Part shown: positions 18,689 to 25,761 of the stretch, piece after piece
Numbering within the stretch: position 1 is the first letter of the stretch
How the letters are laid out: the number at the start of each line of letters is the position of its first letter
The notes under the pieces: model-generated
What the model saw: only the letters and a program-made list of their open reading frames with translations
Told to the model about the DNA's origin: nothing
Databases searched by the model: none
DNA from: Lonsdalea britannica
GTDB lineage: Bacteria; Pseudomonadota; Gammaproteobacteria; Enterobacterales; Enterobacteriaceae
Assembly: GCF_946477055.1 (NCBI RefSeq)
Contig: NZ_CAMKXG010000004.1
Span: 1-42,269 of the forward strand
Length of the DNA: 42,269 bases
Reading direction: 5' to 3'
Position numbers and translations under genes: made by a program

Positions 18689-19784
18689 GATGTTGGTCTT
18701 CCTGCGTGGATGAATACTCCTGTCGCAGACGCTTGAGGAGTTCCAGTTCTGATTGAAAATCGACGTAATGTGGGAGTTTCAGGTGAGAGACAAAACCGGC
18801 CGCTTCGACATTGTCGACATGAGACAGAACAAACTCTTCATCCTGAGCCGGACCCTGGACTTCTTCGTGGTAGTCGGCGGCCTGTAGCGCACGATCCGCG
18901 AGTGCCACGGTGATCGCTTTGCGTTCGGCGCGGCCAAAGGCCAGTCCATAGCCGCGGGTAAAGTGCGGGGCTTGTTCCATGGGTTTGATAAAGCCATTGA
19001 CGGTTTCGCACTCGGTTAACAGGATGTCGCCGATTTCCACCGTCATATCTACTTCCTGGATGAACAGCTCCACCTTGGCCAGACCGGTGCGGATCTCGCC
19101 GACAAAAGGGTGATTGCGGCCGTAGCCGCGCTGGGTGGAGTAACCCAGCGACAGTAAAAAACCCTCATCGCCGCGGACCAACTGCTGCAAACGTGCGGAA
19201 CGCGGACACGGATAGCTCGGCGGCTGCAGGGTGATATCCGCCGGCTCTTCGTCGAGGTCTTCCACCGGCGGCACCAGCCCCTGCTGCGTCAGAAAATGGA
19301 ACGCATGAGCCATCGTCTCTTCGTCCTCGCTTTCTTCCTGCGTTTCCGGCGCTGTCGGAGCTGTCGGCTGTGCGCCTTCGGCCAGAAGCCTGAAGTCCAG
19401 CAGCCGGTGGGTATAGTCGTAAGTCGATCCAAGTAGTTGCCCGCCCGGGAGATCTTTAAAGATGGCGGAAATACGCCTTTCCAGGCGCATGGATGCAGTA
19501 TCTAGCGGTTCGCTCACCCCCCAGCGTGGCAGGGTGGAACGATAGGCGCGCAGCAGAAAAATCGCTTCGACGAGATCGCCGCTGGCCTGTTTGATCGCCA
19601 GCGCAGCCAGTTCGCGATCGTAGATATTGCCTTCGGTCATGACGCGGTCGACCGCCAGGCCGAGCTGCTGTTCAATTTGTTCACAGCTCAGCTCCTGGAT
19701 ATGCGGCTGACCGCGCCGACGGCAGGCTTGAAGTTGGTGTGCGGCTTCAATGGCTTTTTCACCGCCTTTCACTGCAACATACAT
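18678..19784 (-). CDS. phnI: C-P lyase core subunit PhnI (nucleosidase)
   Basis: Subunit of the PhnGHIJ core. With PhnG, PhnH and PhnL it exchanges the adenine of ATP for the phosphonate; PhnI alone is a purine nucleosidase. It has 368 residues against about 354 in E. coli. The extra residues lie mainly in an acidic Pro/Thr/Glu-rich stretch at about 137-160 (APTAPETQEESEDEE). The ATG at 19784 gives MYVAVKGGEKAI as in E. coli and has GGAGG seven bases upstream; the GTG two codons earlier is too close to that site. The start overlaps the phnH stop by one base (TGATG). Confidence 0.95.
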   Translation of the reverse strand: MYVAVKGGEKAIEAAHQLQACRRRGQPHIQELSCEQIEQQLGLAVDRVMTEGNIYDRELAALAIKQASGDLVEAIFLLRAYRSTLPRWGVSEPLDTASMRLERRISAIFKDLPGGQLLGSTYDYTHRLLDFRLLAEGAQPTAPTAPETQEESEDEETMAHAFHFLTQQGLVPPVEDLDEEPADITLQPPSYPCPRSARLQQLVRGDEGFLLSLGYSTQRGYGRNHPFVGEIRTGLAKVELFIQEVDMTVEIGDILLTECETVNGFIKPMEQAPHFTRGYGLAFGRAERKAITVALADRALQAADYHEEVQGPAQDEEFVLSHVDNVEAAGFVSHLKLPHYVDFQSELELLKRLRQEYSSTQEDQHHDD

Positions 19785-20386
19785 CAGCACTCCTCCACTC
19801 GAGTGGTTCGGGGTATAGCGAGCAGCTTCTTGCCAGAGGTGAAAAGAAAATCGAGTCCCATAGGGAAGGGATGTGGCCGCTCGCAGAGATAGCGCCGTAT
19901 CGCGCTGGGAAGATGCGGAGAGATGATTTTGACGTTATTCACGCCAGGGCCGCTAAGCTTCAGGCACCTGCCGTTGTTGAGTCCATCAACCTCCAGAATG
20001 ATGGTGGCCGACTTTTCCGGCTCGATTTCGTTGCCGCAGGGGAAGCACATCAGATCGTGTTGGATCGGACGACTGTCGAACGTGTTGGTTTTCCCGTTCA
20101 ACAGGACGAAATACGCTTCTGCCGCATTGGAGGTAATCGGGACATTGGTGTGCAAACACAGCGTTCTCAGCAGGAGTGGATTACTGATATTTCGGTCGAT
20201 GAACAGCGGCGTTTTGTGGCTGCTCAGCGTCAACAGCACGGCGATGGTCGATGAAGAAATATTGTCCAGTCCCTCAATCCCGGGAACGGTCACAGTGACC
20301 CCGGGTTCGCTCATGGCTTTGACGATTTTCCTGAAGCAGGCCTGAGTGCCGAATACCGGATTAGCGAATCCATTCAAAATGTCCAT
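19784..20386 (-). CDS. phnH: C-P lyase core subunit PhnH
   Basis: A 200-residue subunit (194 in E. coli) of the PhnGHIJ core complex. The fold is related to PLP-dependent transferases but lacks the cofactor. The N-terminal block FANPVFGTQACFRKIVKAMSEPG and the LLNGKTNTFDSRPIQHD region mark it. It begins two bases after the phnG stop and its own stop overlaps the phnI start, so phnG-H-I look translationally coupled. Confidence 0.92.
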   Translation of the reverse strand: MDILNGFANPVFGTQACFRKIVKAMSEPGVTVTVPGIEGLDNISSSTIAVLLTLSSHKTPLFIDRNISNPLLLRTLCLHTNVPITSNAAEAYFVLLNGKTNTFDSRPIQHDLMCFPCGNEIEPEKSATIILEVDGLNNGRCLKLSGPGVNNVKIISPHLPSAIRRYLCERPHPFPMGLDFLFTSGKKLLAIPRTTRVEEC

Positions 20387-20388
20387 GA

Positions 20389-20835
20389 TTACTCTCCTCT
20401 GACCAACGTAAAGAAGTTGACTCGACTGGCGGCGACTTCTCGTCGCTGACGGTCATGTTCAGCTTGCTGTTGCTTGGCAAGAGGAGAGACCACGTTTTTC
20501 CACAGCTGGTTAAAGGCGGACTGGGTTTGTAATAAAGCATCAATCAAGGCACAGCGCTCGGCATGGGTCTTGTCTCTGCCGAGGATATAGCCGTAGCCGC
20601 AAATGCCGTCCGTAATCTGCAGAGCCGAGCGGGTGACGGTCATATCGCCCACCATAAAACGCTGCCCTGTGGATTCCATGCGCCCTTGTAGCTGGATCAG
20701 GCCGATTTCCGTCGGTCTGAGTAATTGATAGTCCGCGGCAATATTGAGGGGTTGCCAAAATGACAGCAGTGCTTCGGCACGGCTGCGTGACAGCACGGAC
20801 ATCCAATAAGCTCGTTGCTCTTTCTTCGCCACCAT
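20389..20835 (-). CDS. phnG: C-P lyase core subunit PhnG
   Basis: A 148-residue subunit of the PhnGHIJ core (150 in E. coli). Clear family blocks are YWMSVLSRS, GRDKTHAERCALIDALLQ and the C-terminal ASRVNFFTLVRGE. Its start codon follows the stop of the upstream reductase gene with no gap (TAAATG). This is strong evidence that the reductase and the C-P lyase genes share one transcript. Confidence 0.94.
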   Translation of the reverse strand: MVAKKEQRAYWMSVLSRSRAEALLSFWQPLNIAADYQLLRPTEIGLIQLQGRMESTGQRFMVGDMTVTRSALQITDGICGYGYILGRDKTHAERCALIDALLQTQSAFNQLWKNVVSPLAKQQQAEHDRQRREVAASRVNFFTLVRGE

Positions 20836-21735
20836 TTACGCCTCCGGCTCTTGCTGTTGTGACTGCTTCGACAAATAGGCAAAACACGCGGTTTGATCCT
20901 GGGGCGGCCTGAGGGCTTCGGCGGTATTCAGATAGATGCGCTGAACACGGTCAAAAAAGGCGCTATGGATCGCTCGTTCCTGAAACAGGGCGTGTGCCAG
21001 ATCCAGGTCCTTGATGCGGATAGCTAACGGGACGGAAACCAGGTCAGTGGGGTGAAGATAGCGATTCAGCATCACCTCCATATAGGTGGAGCGACCTCGC
21101 CCTAGCGGTAGCGCTTTCTGCAAAGCGGACTGGCTGATGCCGGACTTCTCCGCCAGCAGAATGGACTCTGCGGCGACCAGCAGGTGGACGGCTTCGCAGT
21201 AGTTGTTGATCACTTTCATGGCCTGCGCGGCCTGGTTGCTGTCCATGACGGCATAGTCGTTGCTCAGGAAGGAGAGCAACTGGGGCAAAACGTCGGCAAA
21301 GGCCGGCGGGATGGGGCCTACCCAGCAAGCCAGTTTGCCGGTGCGCGCGCCTTCGGGCCCCCCGGAAACGGGGGCTTCTACGTAGTGAGCGCCGTGTCGT
21401 TGGAAAAATGCCTCCATGTGCTGGCTATCTTGGGGACCGATAGTGCTGATATTGACAATAAGAGGCTGACTTTCTTCGAGTTTATTTTTTATTTCAGGGG
21501 TGCAAAAAAGCGTTTTAGTGGCCTGAGCATCGGTCAGGCAAATCAGGATGATCTGTGCTTTACGCGTCAATAACTGGCTGAGTGAGCTCACCGCGTGTGC
21601 GCCGCCGCCGGTGAGTGCTTCAGCTTTACTTGCCGTACGATTGTAAAGGCTGAGGGTGTATTGGCACTGGCGTAGCCTGAGTGCGATCGCCTTTCCTAGT
21701 ACGCCGACGCCAACCAGGGAAATGTGTTTTGTCAT
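20836..21735 (-). CDS. NAD(P)-dependent beta-hydroxyacid dehydrogenase-family reductase (candidate phosphonoacetaldehyde reductase)
   Basis: A 299-residue protein of the 3-hydroxyisobutyrate dehydrogenase family. It shows the Rossmann motif at 9-14 (GVGVLG), NRT at 32-34 where an arginine often selects NADP(H), the substrate loop APVSGG at 121-126, the catalytic lysine at 174 with Asn178 (MKVINN), and KDLDLA at 242-247. Family relatives reduce small aldehydes with an acidic head, such as succinic semialdehyde or glyoxylate. It sits directly after ppd and directly before phnG. I infer that it reduces phosphonoacetaldehyde to 2-hydroxyethylphosphonate, but the substrate is not shown by sequence. 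The ATG at 21735 has AAGGA eight bases upstream; an ATG at 21744 is possible. Confidence 0.8.
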   Translation of the reverse strand: MTKHISLVGVGVLGKAIALRLRQCQYTLSLYNRTASKAEALTGGGAHAVSSLSQLLTRKAQIILICLTDAQATKTLFCTPEIKNKLEESQPLIVNISTIGPQDSQHMEAFFQRHGAHYVEAPVSGGPEGARTGKLACWVGPIPPAFADVLPQLLSFLSNDYAVMDSNQAAQAMKVINNYCEAVHLLVAAESILLAEKSGISQSALQKALPLGRGRSTYMEVMLNRYLHPTDLVSVPLAIRIKDLDLAHALFQERAIHSAFFDRVQRIYLNTAEALRPPQDQTACFAYLSKQSQQQEPEA

Positions 21736-21787
21736 ATTGAGCATCCTTTCAACGTCACCGCTTCGGGGAAGGGTGGCTGGGGTGTTA

Positions 21788-22942
21788 TCAGTTCGAATGA
21801 GCCGACTGTGACAGAAACCGCATAAAGCAGGATCGGTTCTGAGAGGGCGATGTGGTGGGCCGTCCCAGATTGCCGCGGTGTCCAATACGGCATTTCACTT
21901 CGATGAACTGACTTCCCTGACTCGCCAGCGCCTTGCGAAGAGCGGCTTGCAGAGCCTCTCGGCTTCCTACCGCCGTGACTCGGCGATAGCCGCAGGCGGT
22001 AGCGATGGGGGCCAAGGGGAGGTGCGACGCGGCCGTCGGCTGACCGCCGACGGATTCATGAGCGCCGTTATTGATGACAATATGGATAAGCGTGGGCGAA
22101 AGGGCACTGTTGGTCAGCCCGCCCATATGCATGAGCGTTGCGCCGTCGCCGTCCAGGCAGACGACTTTCTTGCCCTGTAGACCTTCGCTGATGCCCAGCG
22201 CTATCTGGCTGGCGAGCCCCATGCCGCCCACGGTCAGAAAATCGCGATCGTGTTCTTCGCCTCGTTGTTCTCGTAGCTCGAACAGCTCGCGCGATAGCAT
22301 ACCGGTGGTGCTGACGATGGGGACGTCGGCCGGGAGTGCCGACAGGACTTCCGCGACAATCTCCTCGCGCAGCAGCGTGGCTGACGTCGCGGATGGTTGC
22401 TTAGGTTGTTTGCAGGGAGAGAACGTATTTTTACGCACGACCAGAGCGACAGGACGTTTTTCGTTTTTTGCCTGTTGCAGTAGCTGGTCTACCTGCGGGA
22501 AATCACTGTGAGGATCGCCTTCCAATATACGGTAAGGAATATTCAGTACATCTAACTGCGGGAGTGTGACCCGACCCTGCATCACGTGCTGTGGTTCGTC
22601 ATGCAGTTGAGTTCCGTCTGGTTTTGTTTCGCCACGCCAGCCGATAATAAATAGCGCCGGGATACTGTAAACATCCGTCGTCGCCAGCGAACAAACCGGA
22701 TTAACGATATTTCCCAGGCCGGAGTTTTGTAAATAAACAACGGGAACTGAATCGGTAGCCAAATGGTAGCCAATGGCCATTCCCGCCGCTGCTCCTTCAT
22801 TGCAGGCTAACTGGTGATGAATGTCTTCTTTTGTTCCGTCAATAGCCAGACACAATTCTTTTAATAAAGAATCAGGGACGCCACTATAAAATTTAATACC
22901 TTTATGGTGTAAAAAACCCAAAAATTCATCAGGGCTAATCAT
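21788..22942 (-). CDS. ppd: Phosphonopyruvate decarboxylase
   Basis: Thiamin-diphosphate enzyme that decarboxylates phosphonopyruvate to phosphonoacetaldehyde, the step that pulls the unfavourable PEP mutase reaction forward. It has 384 residues. The catalytic-glutamate region is CNEGAAAGMAIGYH (Glu49). The ThDP/Mg motif begins GDGA at 265-268 and ends NN at 291-292. The C-terminal end GRPTTSP is usual for Ppd. The ATG at 22942 has AAGGAA six bases upstream. It follows pepM by 59 bases. Base composition changes along the gene: the 5' end is AT-rich and the 3' half GC-rich. Confidence 0.92.
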   Translation of the reverse strand: MISPDEFLGFLHHKGIKFYSGVPDSLLKELCLAIDGTKEDIHHQLACNEGAAAGMAIGYHLATDSVPVVYLQNSGLGNIVNPVCSLATTDVYSIPALFIIGWRGETKPDGTQLHDEPQHVMQGRVTLPQLDVLNIPYRILEGDPHSDFPQVDQLLQQAKNEKRPVALVVRKNTFSPCKQPKQPSATSATLLREEIVAEVLSALPADVPIVSTTGMLSRELFELREQRGEEHDRDFLTVGGMGLASQIALGISEGLQGKKVVCLDGDGATLMHMGGLTNSALSPTLIHIVINNGAHESVGGQPTAASHLPLAPIATACGYRRVTAVGSREALQAALRKALASQGSQFIEVKCRIGHRGNLGRPTTSPSQNRSCFMRFLSQSAHSN

Positions 22943-23001
22943 AATAAGTTCCTTCTTCTTTGATGATTGGTGAGGTTGCTAAATTATTAGGCTTTTAGTA
23001 A

Positions 23002-23913
23002 TTACTTTGTGCCGGGAATTAAGTTGAGGATCTCCTTTATAGAAATACATTTGTCTTCTATTTCTTGTGTGCGGCCATGTTTGAGAATTTGAGGCAGAAT
23101 TTCGCGCATGGCTGGATAAGAAGCTCGCAACATATGGTTGGCATAAATCACGATGTTAAAACCACTCTCGACCAGGTGTTCGAAGGTAATGTCATTGAAA
23201 CTGGTCGGCACGCAAATCAAGGGGATCTGCGGGTAGTGATGACGAAATAGTTTTGCAAACTCGAGAATCTCATCGGGAGTTTTAAGGCGGCTGTGGATCA
23301 TAATGCCGTCCGCTCCCGCTTCGACATAACGCAGCGCGCGGTGGATAGCGTCGTCCATACCAGTTTCTAAAATCAGGCTTTCAATGCGCGCAATCAGCAT
23401 GAATTCCGGCGTCAACTGAGCCTGTTTGGCCGCTTTGATTTTGGCGCAGAAGTCCTCCACCGCCGCCTGAGTTTGTTTGACTTCATTACCGAATAGCGAA
23501 TTTTTTTTCAGGCCGGTTTTATCCTCGATGATGATGGCGGAGATACCCAGGTTCTCGGCCTCGCGGATGTGGTACACCAGATGTTCAATCTGGCCGCCGG
23601 TATCACCGTCAAAAATGAGTGGGCTATTTGTGACATTAAAAATATCCGCGATGGAATTAAACCGGCGGCTGTAATTGACTAATTCTGTATCGGGCTGACC
23701 CCGTAAAGTAGAATCGGTCAGAGAACTTGACCAAAAAGCATCAAAATTGTAATGCTCGTCACCTTTTGTATATTCCGCTTCTTCAATCAGCATGGCGGAT
23801 AATGGGCTGTGAGCTTCCATTACGCGAATGGCTTTTTTGTTATTCAGCAGTTCCCTCAATGCGCCACGACGAGAACCAGGCGTTTGGCCTTTATTGGCTA
23901 TGCTTTTAGACAT
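23002..23913 (-). CDS. pepM: Phosphoenolpyruvate mutase
   Basis: Isomerises PEP to phosphonopyruvate, forming the C-P bond; it is the first step of nearly all known phosphonate biosynthesis. It has 303 residues in the isocitrate lyase/PEP mutase superfamily. The diagnostic mutase motif EDKTGLKKNS lies at 130-139, which separates it from PEP hydrolases and isocitrate lyases. The metal-binding stretch DGDTGG is at 102-107. GAGG lies eight bases before the ATG at 23913. It is the first gene of the run that continues through ppd, the reductase and phnG-P, and it follows a long AT-rich promoter region. Confidence 0.94.
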   Translation of the reverse strand: MSKSIANKGQTPGSRRGALRELLNNKKAIRVMEAHSPLSAMLIEEAEYTKGDEHYNFDAFWSSSLTDSTLRGQPDTELVNYSRRFNSIADIFNVTNSPLIFDGDTGGQIEHLVYHIREAENLGISAIIIEDKTGLKKNSLFGNEVKQTQAAVEDFCAKIKAAKQAQLTPEFMLIARIESLILETGMDDAIHRALRYVEAGADGIMIHSRLKTPDEILEFAKLFRHHYPQIPLICVPTSFNDITFEHLVESGFNIVIYANHMLRASYPAMREILPQILKHGRTQEIEDKCISIKEILNLIPGTK

Positions 23914-23999
23914 ATTAATATCCTCATTATTGTATTTCCATCACTTAAACTTATCCGTTGGTCATTCGACGCAGCCCGAATGAAATAAGATTATTCCGG

Positions 24000-24011
24000 C
24001 TCGCTAGCGAG
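24000..24011. promoter_or_regulatory. Perfect 12-bp palindrome in the pepM leader
   Basis: CTCGCTAGCGAG reads the same on both strands. It is about 20 bases downstream of the predicted transcription start and is GC-rich within an AT-rich region. It could be an operator or, in RNA, a short dimerisation element. No matching regulator gene is in the window. Confidence 0.35.
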
Positions 24012-24035
24012 TAATTGGGCTAGGTCGTGTTTTGT

Positions 24036-24063
24036 ATTTTATTAATAATGACTTTCATTTCAA
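24036..24063 (-). promoter_or_regulatory. Candidate sigma-70 promoter of the pepM-phn operon
   Basis: On the minus strand, TTGAAA (24063-24058) is followed after 16 bases by TAAAAT (24041-24036). Each hexamer differs from consensus at one position. Transcription would begin near 24029, giving a leader of about 115 bases before pepM. Confidence 0.45.
24047..24059. promoter_or_regulatory. Inverted repeat in the pepM promoter spacer
   Basis: AATGA-CTT-TCATT is a perfect inverted repeat lying between the candidate -35 and -10 elements, where a bound repressor would block transcription. The surrounding 19 bases (24044-24062) match the Fur box consensus at about 12 positions, so Fur or another dimeric regulator is possible. 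Confidence 0.4.
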
Positions 24064-24456
24064 ATCAGATCCGGTTTTTGAGTTTTTTTTGCAGTTATTT
24101 ATATCTTTATGAAGTTAAAAGAAAAAATGGCAGCATTGGTTAAAAAGAAATAGGATAAACACCTTGTTAATCTGGCGAATAAACATGATCGTATATTGTT
24201 TAAGGCCATTTCCAGTTTTTGGGCCTAAGGGAAATTTGAGGCTTCTTTATGAAAATGAAGATAAGAAAATAACTTAATGTTATTTACCCGTCTTAGTTGT
24301 GAACGATTACTTTTTCGAAAGTAACAAAAAATATAGGACCATTATAGGAACAGTGATGTTATTTCCTGCAGGGCAAAGGGATAGCGCGGAAATAGTTTAT
24401 GCGCGAGGAAATACAGCGCCCTAAGAGGGGGGAAGAAAAAGAGAAGTATGAAGAGG

Positions 24457-24475
24457 AAAAACGAGCGGTACTCGC
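24457..24475 (-). terminator. Short intrinsic terminator after npr
   Basis: On the minus strand GCGAG pairs with CTCGT (four Watson-Crick pairs and one G-T) around TACCG, and five T residues follow. It begins just after the npr stop codon. The stem is short, so termination may be partial. Confidence 0.4.
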
Positions 24476-24476
24476 G

Positions 24477-24749
24477 CTACTCTTCGTCAAAGCCCGCATT
24501 GAACAGCTCAACGACGGCGGCGAGCGCTTCGTTTTCGTCCGGACCGGTCGCTTCGATCTCAATATGCCGACCCTTGGCGGAGTCCAGCATCAGCATGGCG
24601 ATGACGCTGCTGGCTTCCGCCTGAGTACCGCTTTCATTGCGCAGAATGACTTCGGCATCGAAGTTTTGTACCAGTTCAAACAGTTTCATCGCCGGACGGG
24701 CGTGCATACCCAGGCGATTTTTGACTTCTACGGTATGTCTTACGGTCAT
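24477..24749 (-). CDS. ptsO: Phosphocarrier protein NPr
   Basis: HPr-like phosphocarrier of the nitrogen PTS, passing phosphate from EI-Ntr to EIIA-Ntr (PtsN). It has 90 residues, as in E. coli, with the phosphorylated histidine at 16 ([11 protein letters not shown]). It is the last gene of the rpoN-hpf-ptsN-rapZ-npr series, and its start overlaps the rapZ stop by four bases (ATGA). It is also called npr. Confidence 0.96.
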   Translation of the reverse strand: MTVRHTVEVKNRLGMHARPAMKLFELVQNFDAEVILRNESGTQAEASSVIAMLMLDSAKGRHIEIEATGPDENEALAAVVELFNAGFDEE

Positions 24750-25600
24750 GATTTACGTTTTTCCAGCGTACGGTGGCGCAGTTGCACGTTTTTGCCTCTG
24801 GAGCGGAAGTAATCGGCCAACTGCTCGGCGACGTACACCGAACGATGTTTACCGCCGGTGCAGCCAATCGCTACGGTCAGGTAGCTGCGATTGTTGGTTT
24901 CCAACATCGGCAGCCACAGCTCAAGATAGCTGCGCGTTTGATAGATGAAGTTATGCACTTCGGTATGGCGATCCAAAAACGCCGCGACAGGTTTGTCCAG
25001 CCCGGTCATGGGTCGCAGCTTCGGATCCCAGTGCGGGTTCGGCAGGAAGCGAACGTCAAACACATAGTCGGCGTCAATCGGGATACCGTGCTTGTAGCCG
25101 AACGATTCAAACACCATCGTCAGCTCGCGTTCGCGCTTGCCCAACAGGCGGGCGCGCAACATTTCGGCCAGTTCATGCACTGACATCTCGGAGGTGTCGA
25201 TGATCAAATCGGCGCGGGAGCGCAGCGGCTCCAGCAGATTATTCTCTTCGTCGATGGCGTTTTCCAGCGACAGGTTCTGGCTGGATAGCGGGTGCAGGCG
25301 ACGGGTATCGCTGTAGCGGCGGATCAGCGTATTGCGGTCGGCGTCCAGGAACAGCAGCTGCGGCGAGAAACTGCTCGGCAGTCGGGTCAGCGCCTGTTCC
25401 AGCACTTCCGGCGTTTCCGGCATGTTGCGCACGTCAATGCTGACCGCCGCCGATATATTCCGCGCCGCCAGGGCATTAGCCAGATCCGGCAACAGAATTA
25501 CAGGCAGGTTATCCACGCAGTAGAAACCCATGTCTTCCAGCGCGCGCAGGGCCACGGATTTGCCCGAGCCTGAACGACCACTGACAATCATCAGCACCAT
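24746..25600 (-). CDS. rapZ: RNase adapter protein RapZ
   Basis: RNA-binding P-loop protein that directs RNase E to the sRNA GlmZ and so controls glucosamine-6-phosphate synthase in response to GlcN6P. It has 284 residues, as in E. coli, with Walker A at 8-15 (GRSGSGKS). The C-terminal domain block [21 protein letters not shown] and the basic end HRTLEKRKS are present. It is separated from ptsN by 161 bases that form two hairpins on the transcript. Confidence 0.96.
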   Translation of the reverse strand: MVLMIVSGRSGSGKSVALRALEDMGFYCVDNLPVILLPDLANALAARNISAAVSIDVRNMPETPEVLEQALTRLPSSFSPQLLFLDADRNTLIRRYSDTRRLHPLSSQNLSLENAIDEENNLLEPLRSRADLIIDTSEMSVHELAEMLRARLLGKRERELTMVFESFGYKHGIPIDADYVFDVRFLPNPHWDPKLRPMTGLDKPVAAFLDRHTEVHNFIYQTRSYLELWLPMLETNNRSYLTVAIGCTGGKHRSVYVAEQLADYFRSRGKNVQLRHRTLEKRKS

Positions 25601-25666
25601 CTGACGACTCCCCCAGGCAGCGGAATGGTGTAGGTCTCGCTGCCACCGTTAGCTTATGTTAGTCAT

Positions 25667-25721
25667 CCGGCTTTCGCCGGAATTTTTACCGGACGCAGAC
25701 GCTGTCTGCATGGTATCCGGT
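25667..25721 (-). promoter_or_regulatory. Two adjacent hairpins in the ptsN-rapZ intergenic RNA
   Basis: In transcript order, the first hairpin (25721-25688) has an outer ACCGGA/TCCGGT helix and an inner GCAGAC/GTCTGC helix closed by AGC. The second (25680-25667) is CCGGC-GAAA-GCCGG, five base pairs with a GNRA tetraloop. No T tract follows on the transcribed strand, so RNA processing, stability or translational control of rapZ is more likely than termination. Confidence 0.5.
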
Positions 25722-25761
25722 ACTGTCATATTCTTTGTTTGGATGCGATTCGCCCCTAGGT

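Larger units (their letters stand above)
23914..24476. promoter_or_regulatory. AT-rich 563-bp region between pepM and npr
   Basis: No credible gene is seen in any frame. Some stretches are near 27% GC (for example 24241-24300), well below the flanking genes. It holds the candidate pepM promoter, an inverted repeat inside that promoter and a perfect palindrome at 24000-24011. An AT-rich seven-base-pair hairpin lies at 24267-24285 (AAATAAC/GTTATTT), and a short npr terminator lies at the right edge. I found no convincing Pho box. Confidence 0.6.

Noticed and set aside
24096..24140. Possible Pho box (CTGCCAT followed by CTTTTAA and CTTCATA on the minus strand)
   Set aside because: The second repeat matches CTGTCAT at only about four of seven positions and the spacing is poor, so I do not call a PhoB site.
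23914..24476. Decayed gene (for example a lost phnF or importer) in the AT-rich gap
   Set aside because: No frame shows a recognisable protein fragment, so I treat it as regulatory or non-coding DNA.
25667..25687. Plus-strand intrinsic terminator (CCGGC/GCCGG then AATTTTT)
   Set aside because: No plus-strand transcript is expected here, because all nearby genes are on the minus strand; the hairpin is better read as part of the ptsN-rapZ mRNA.
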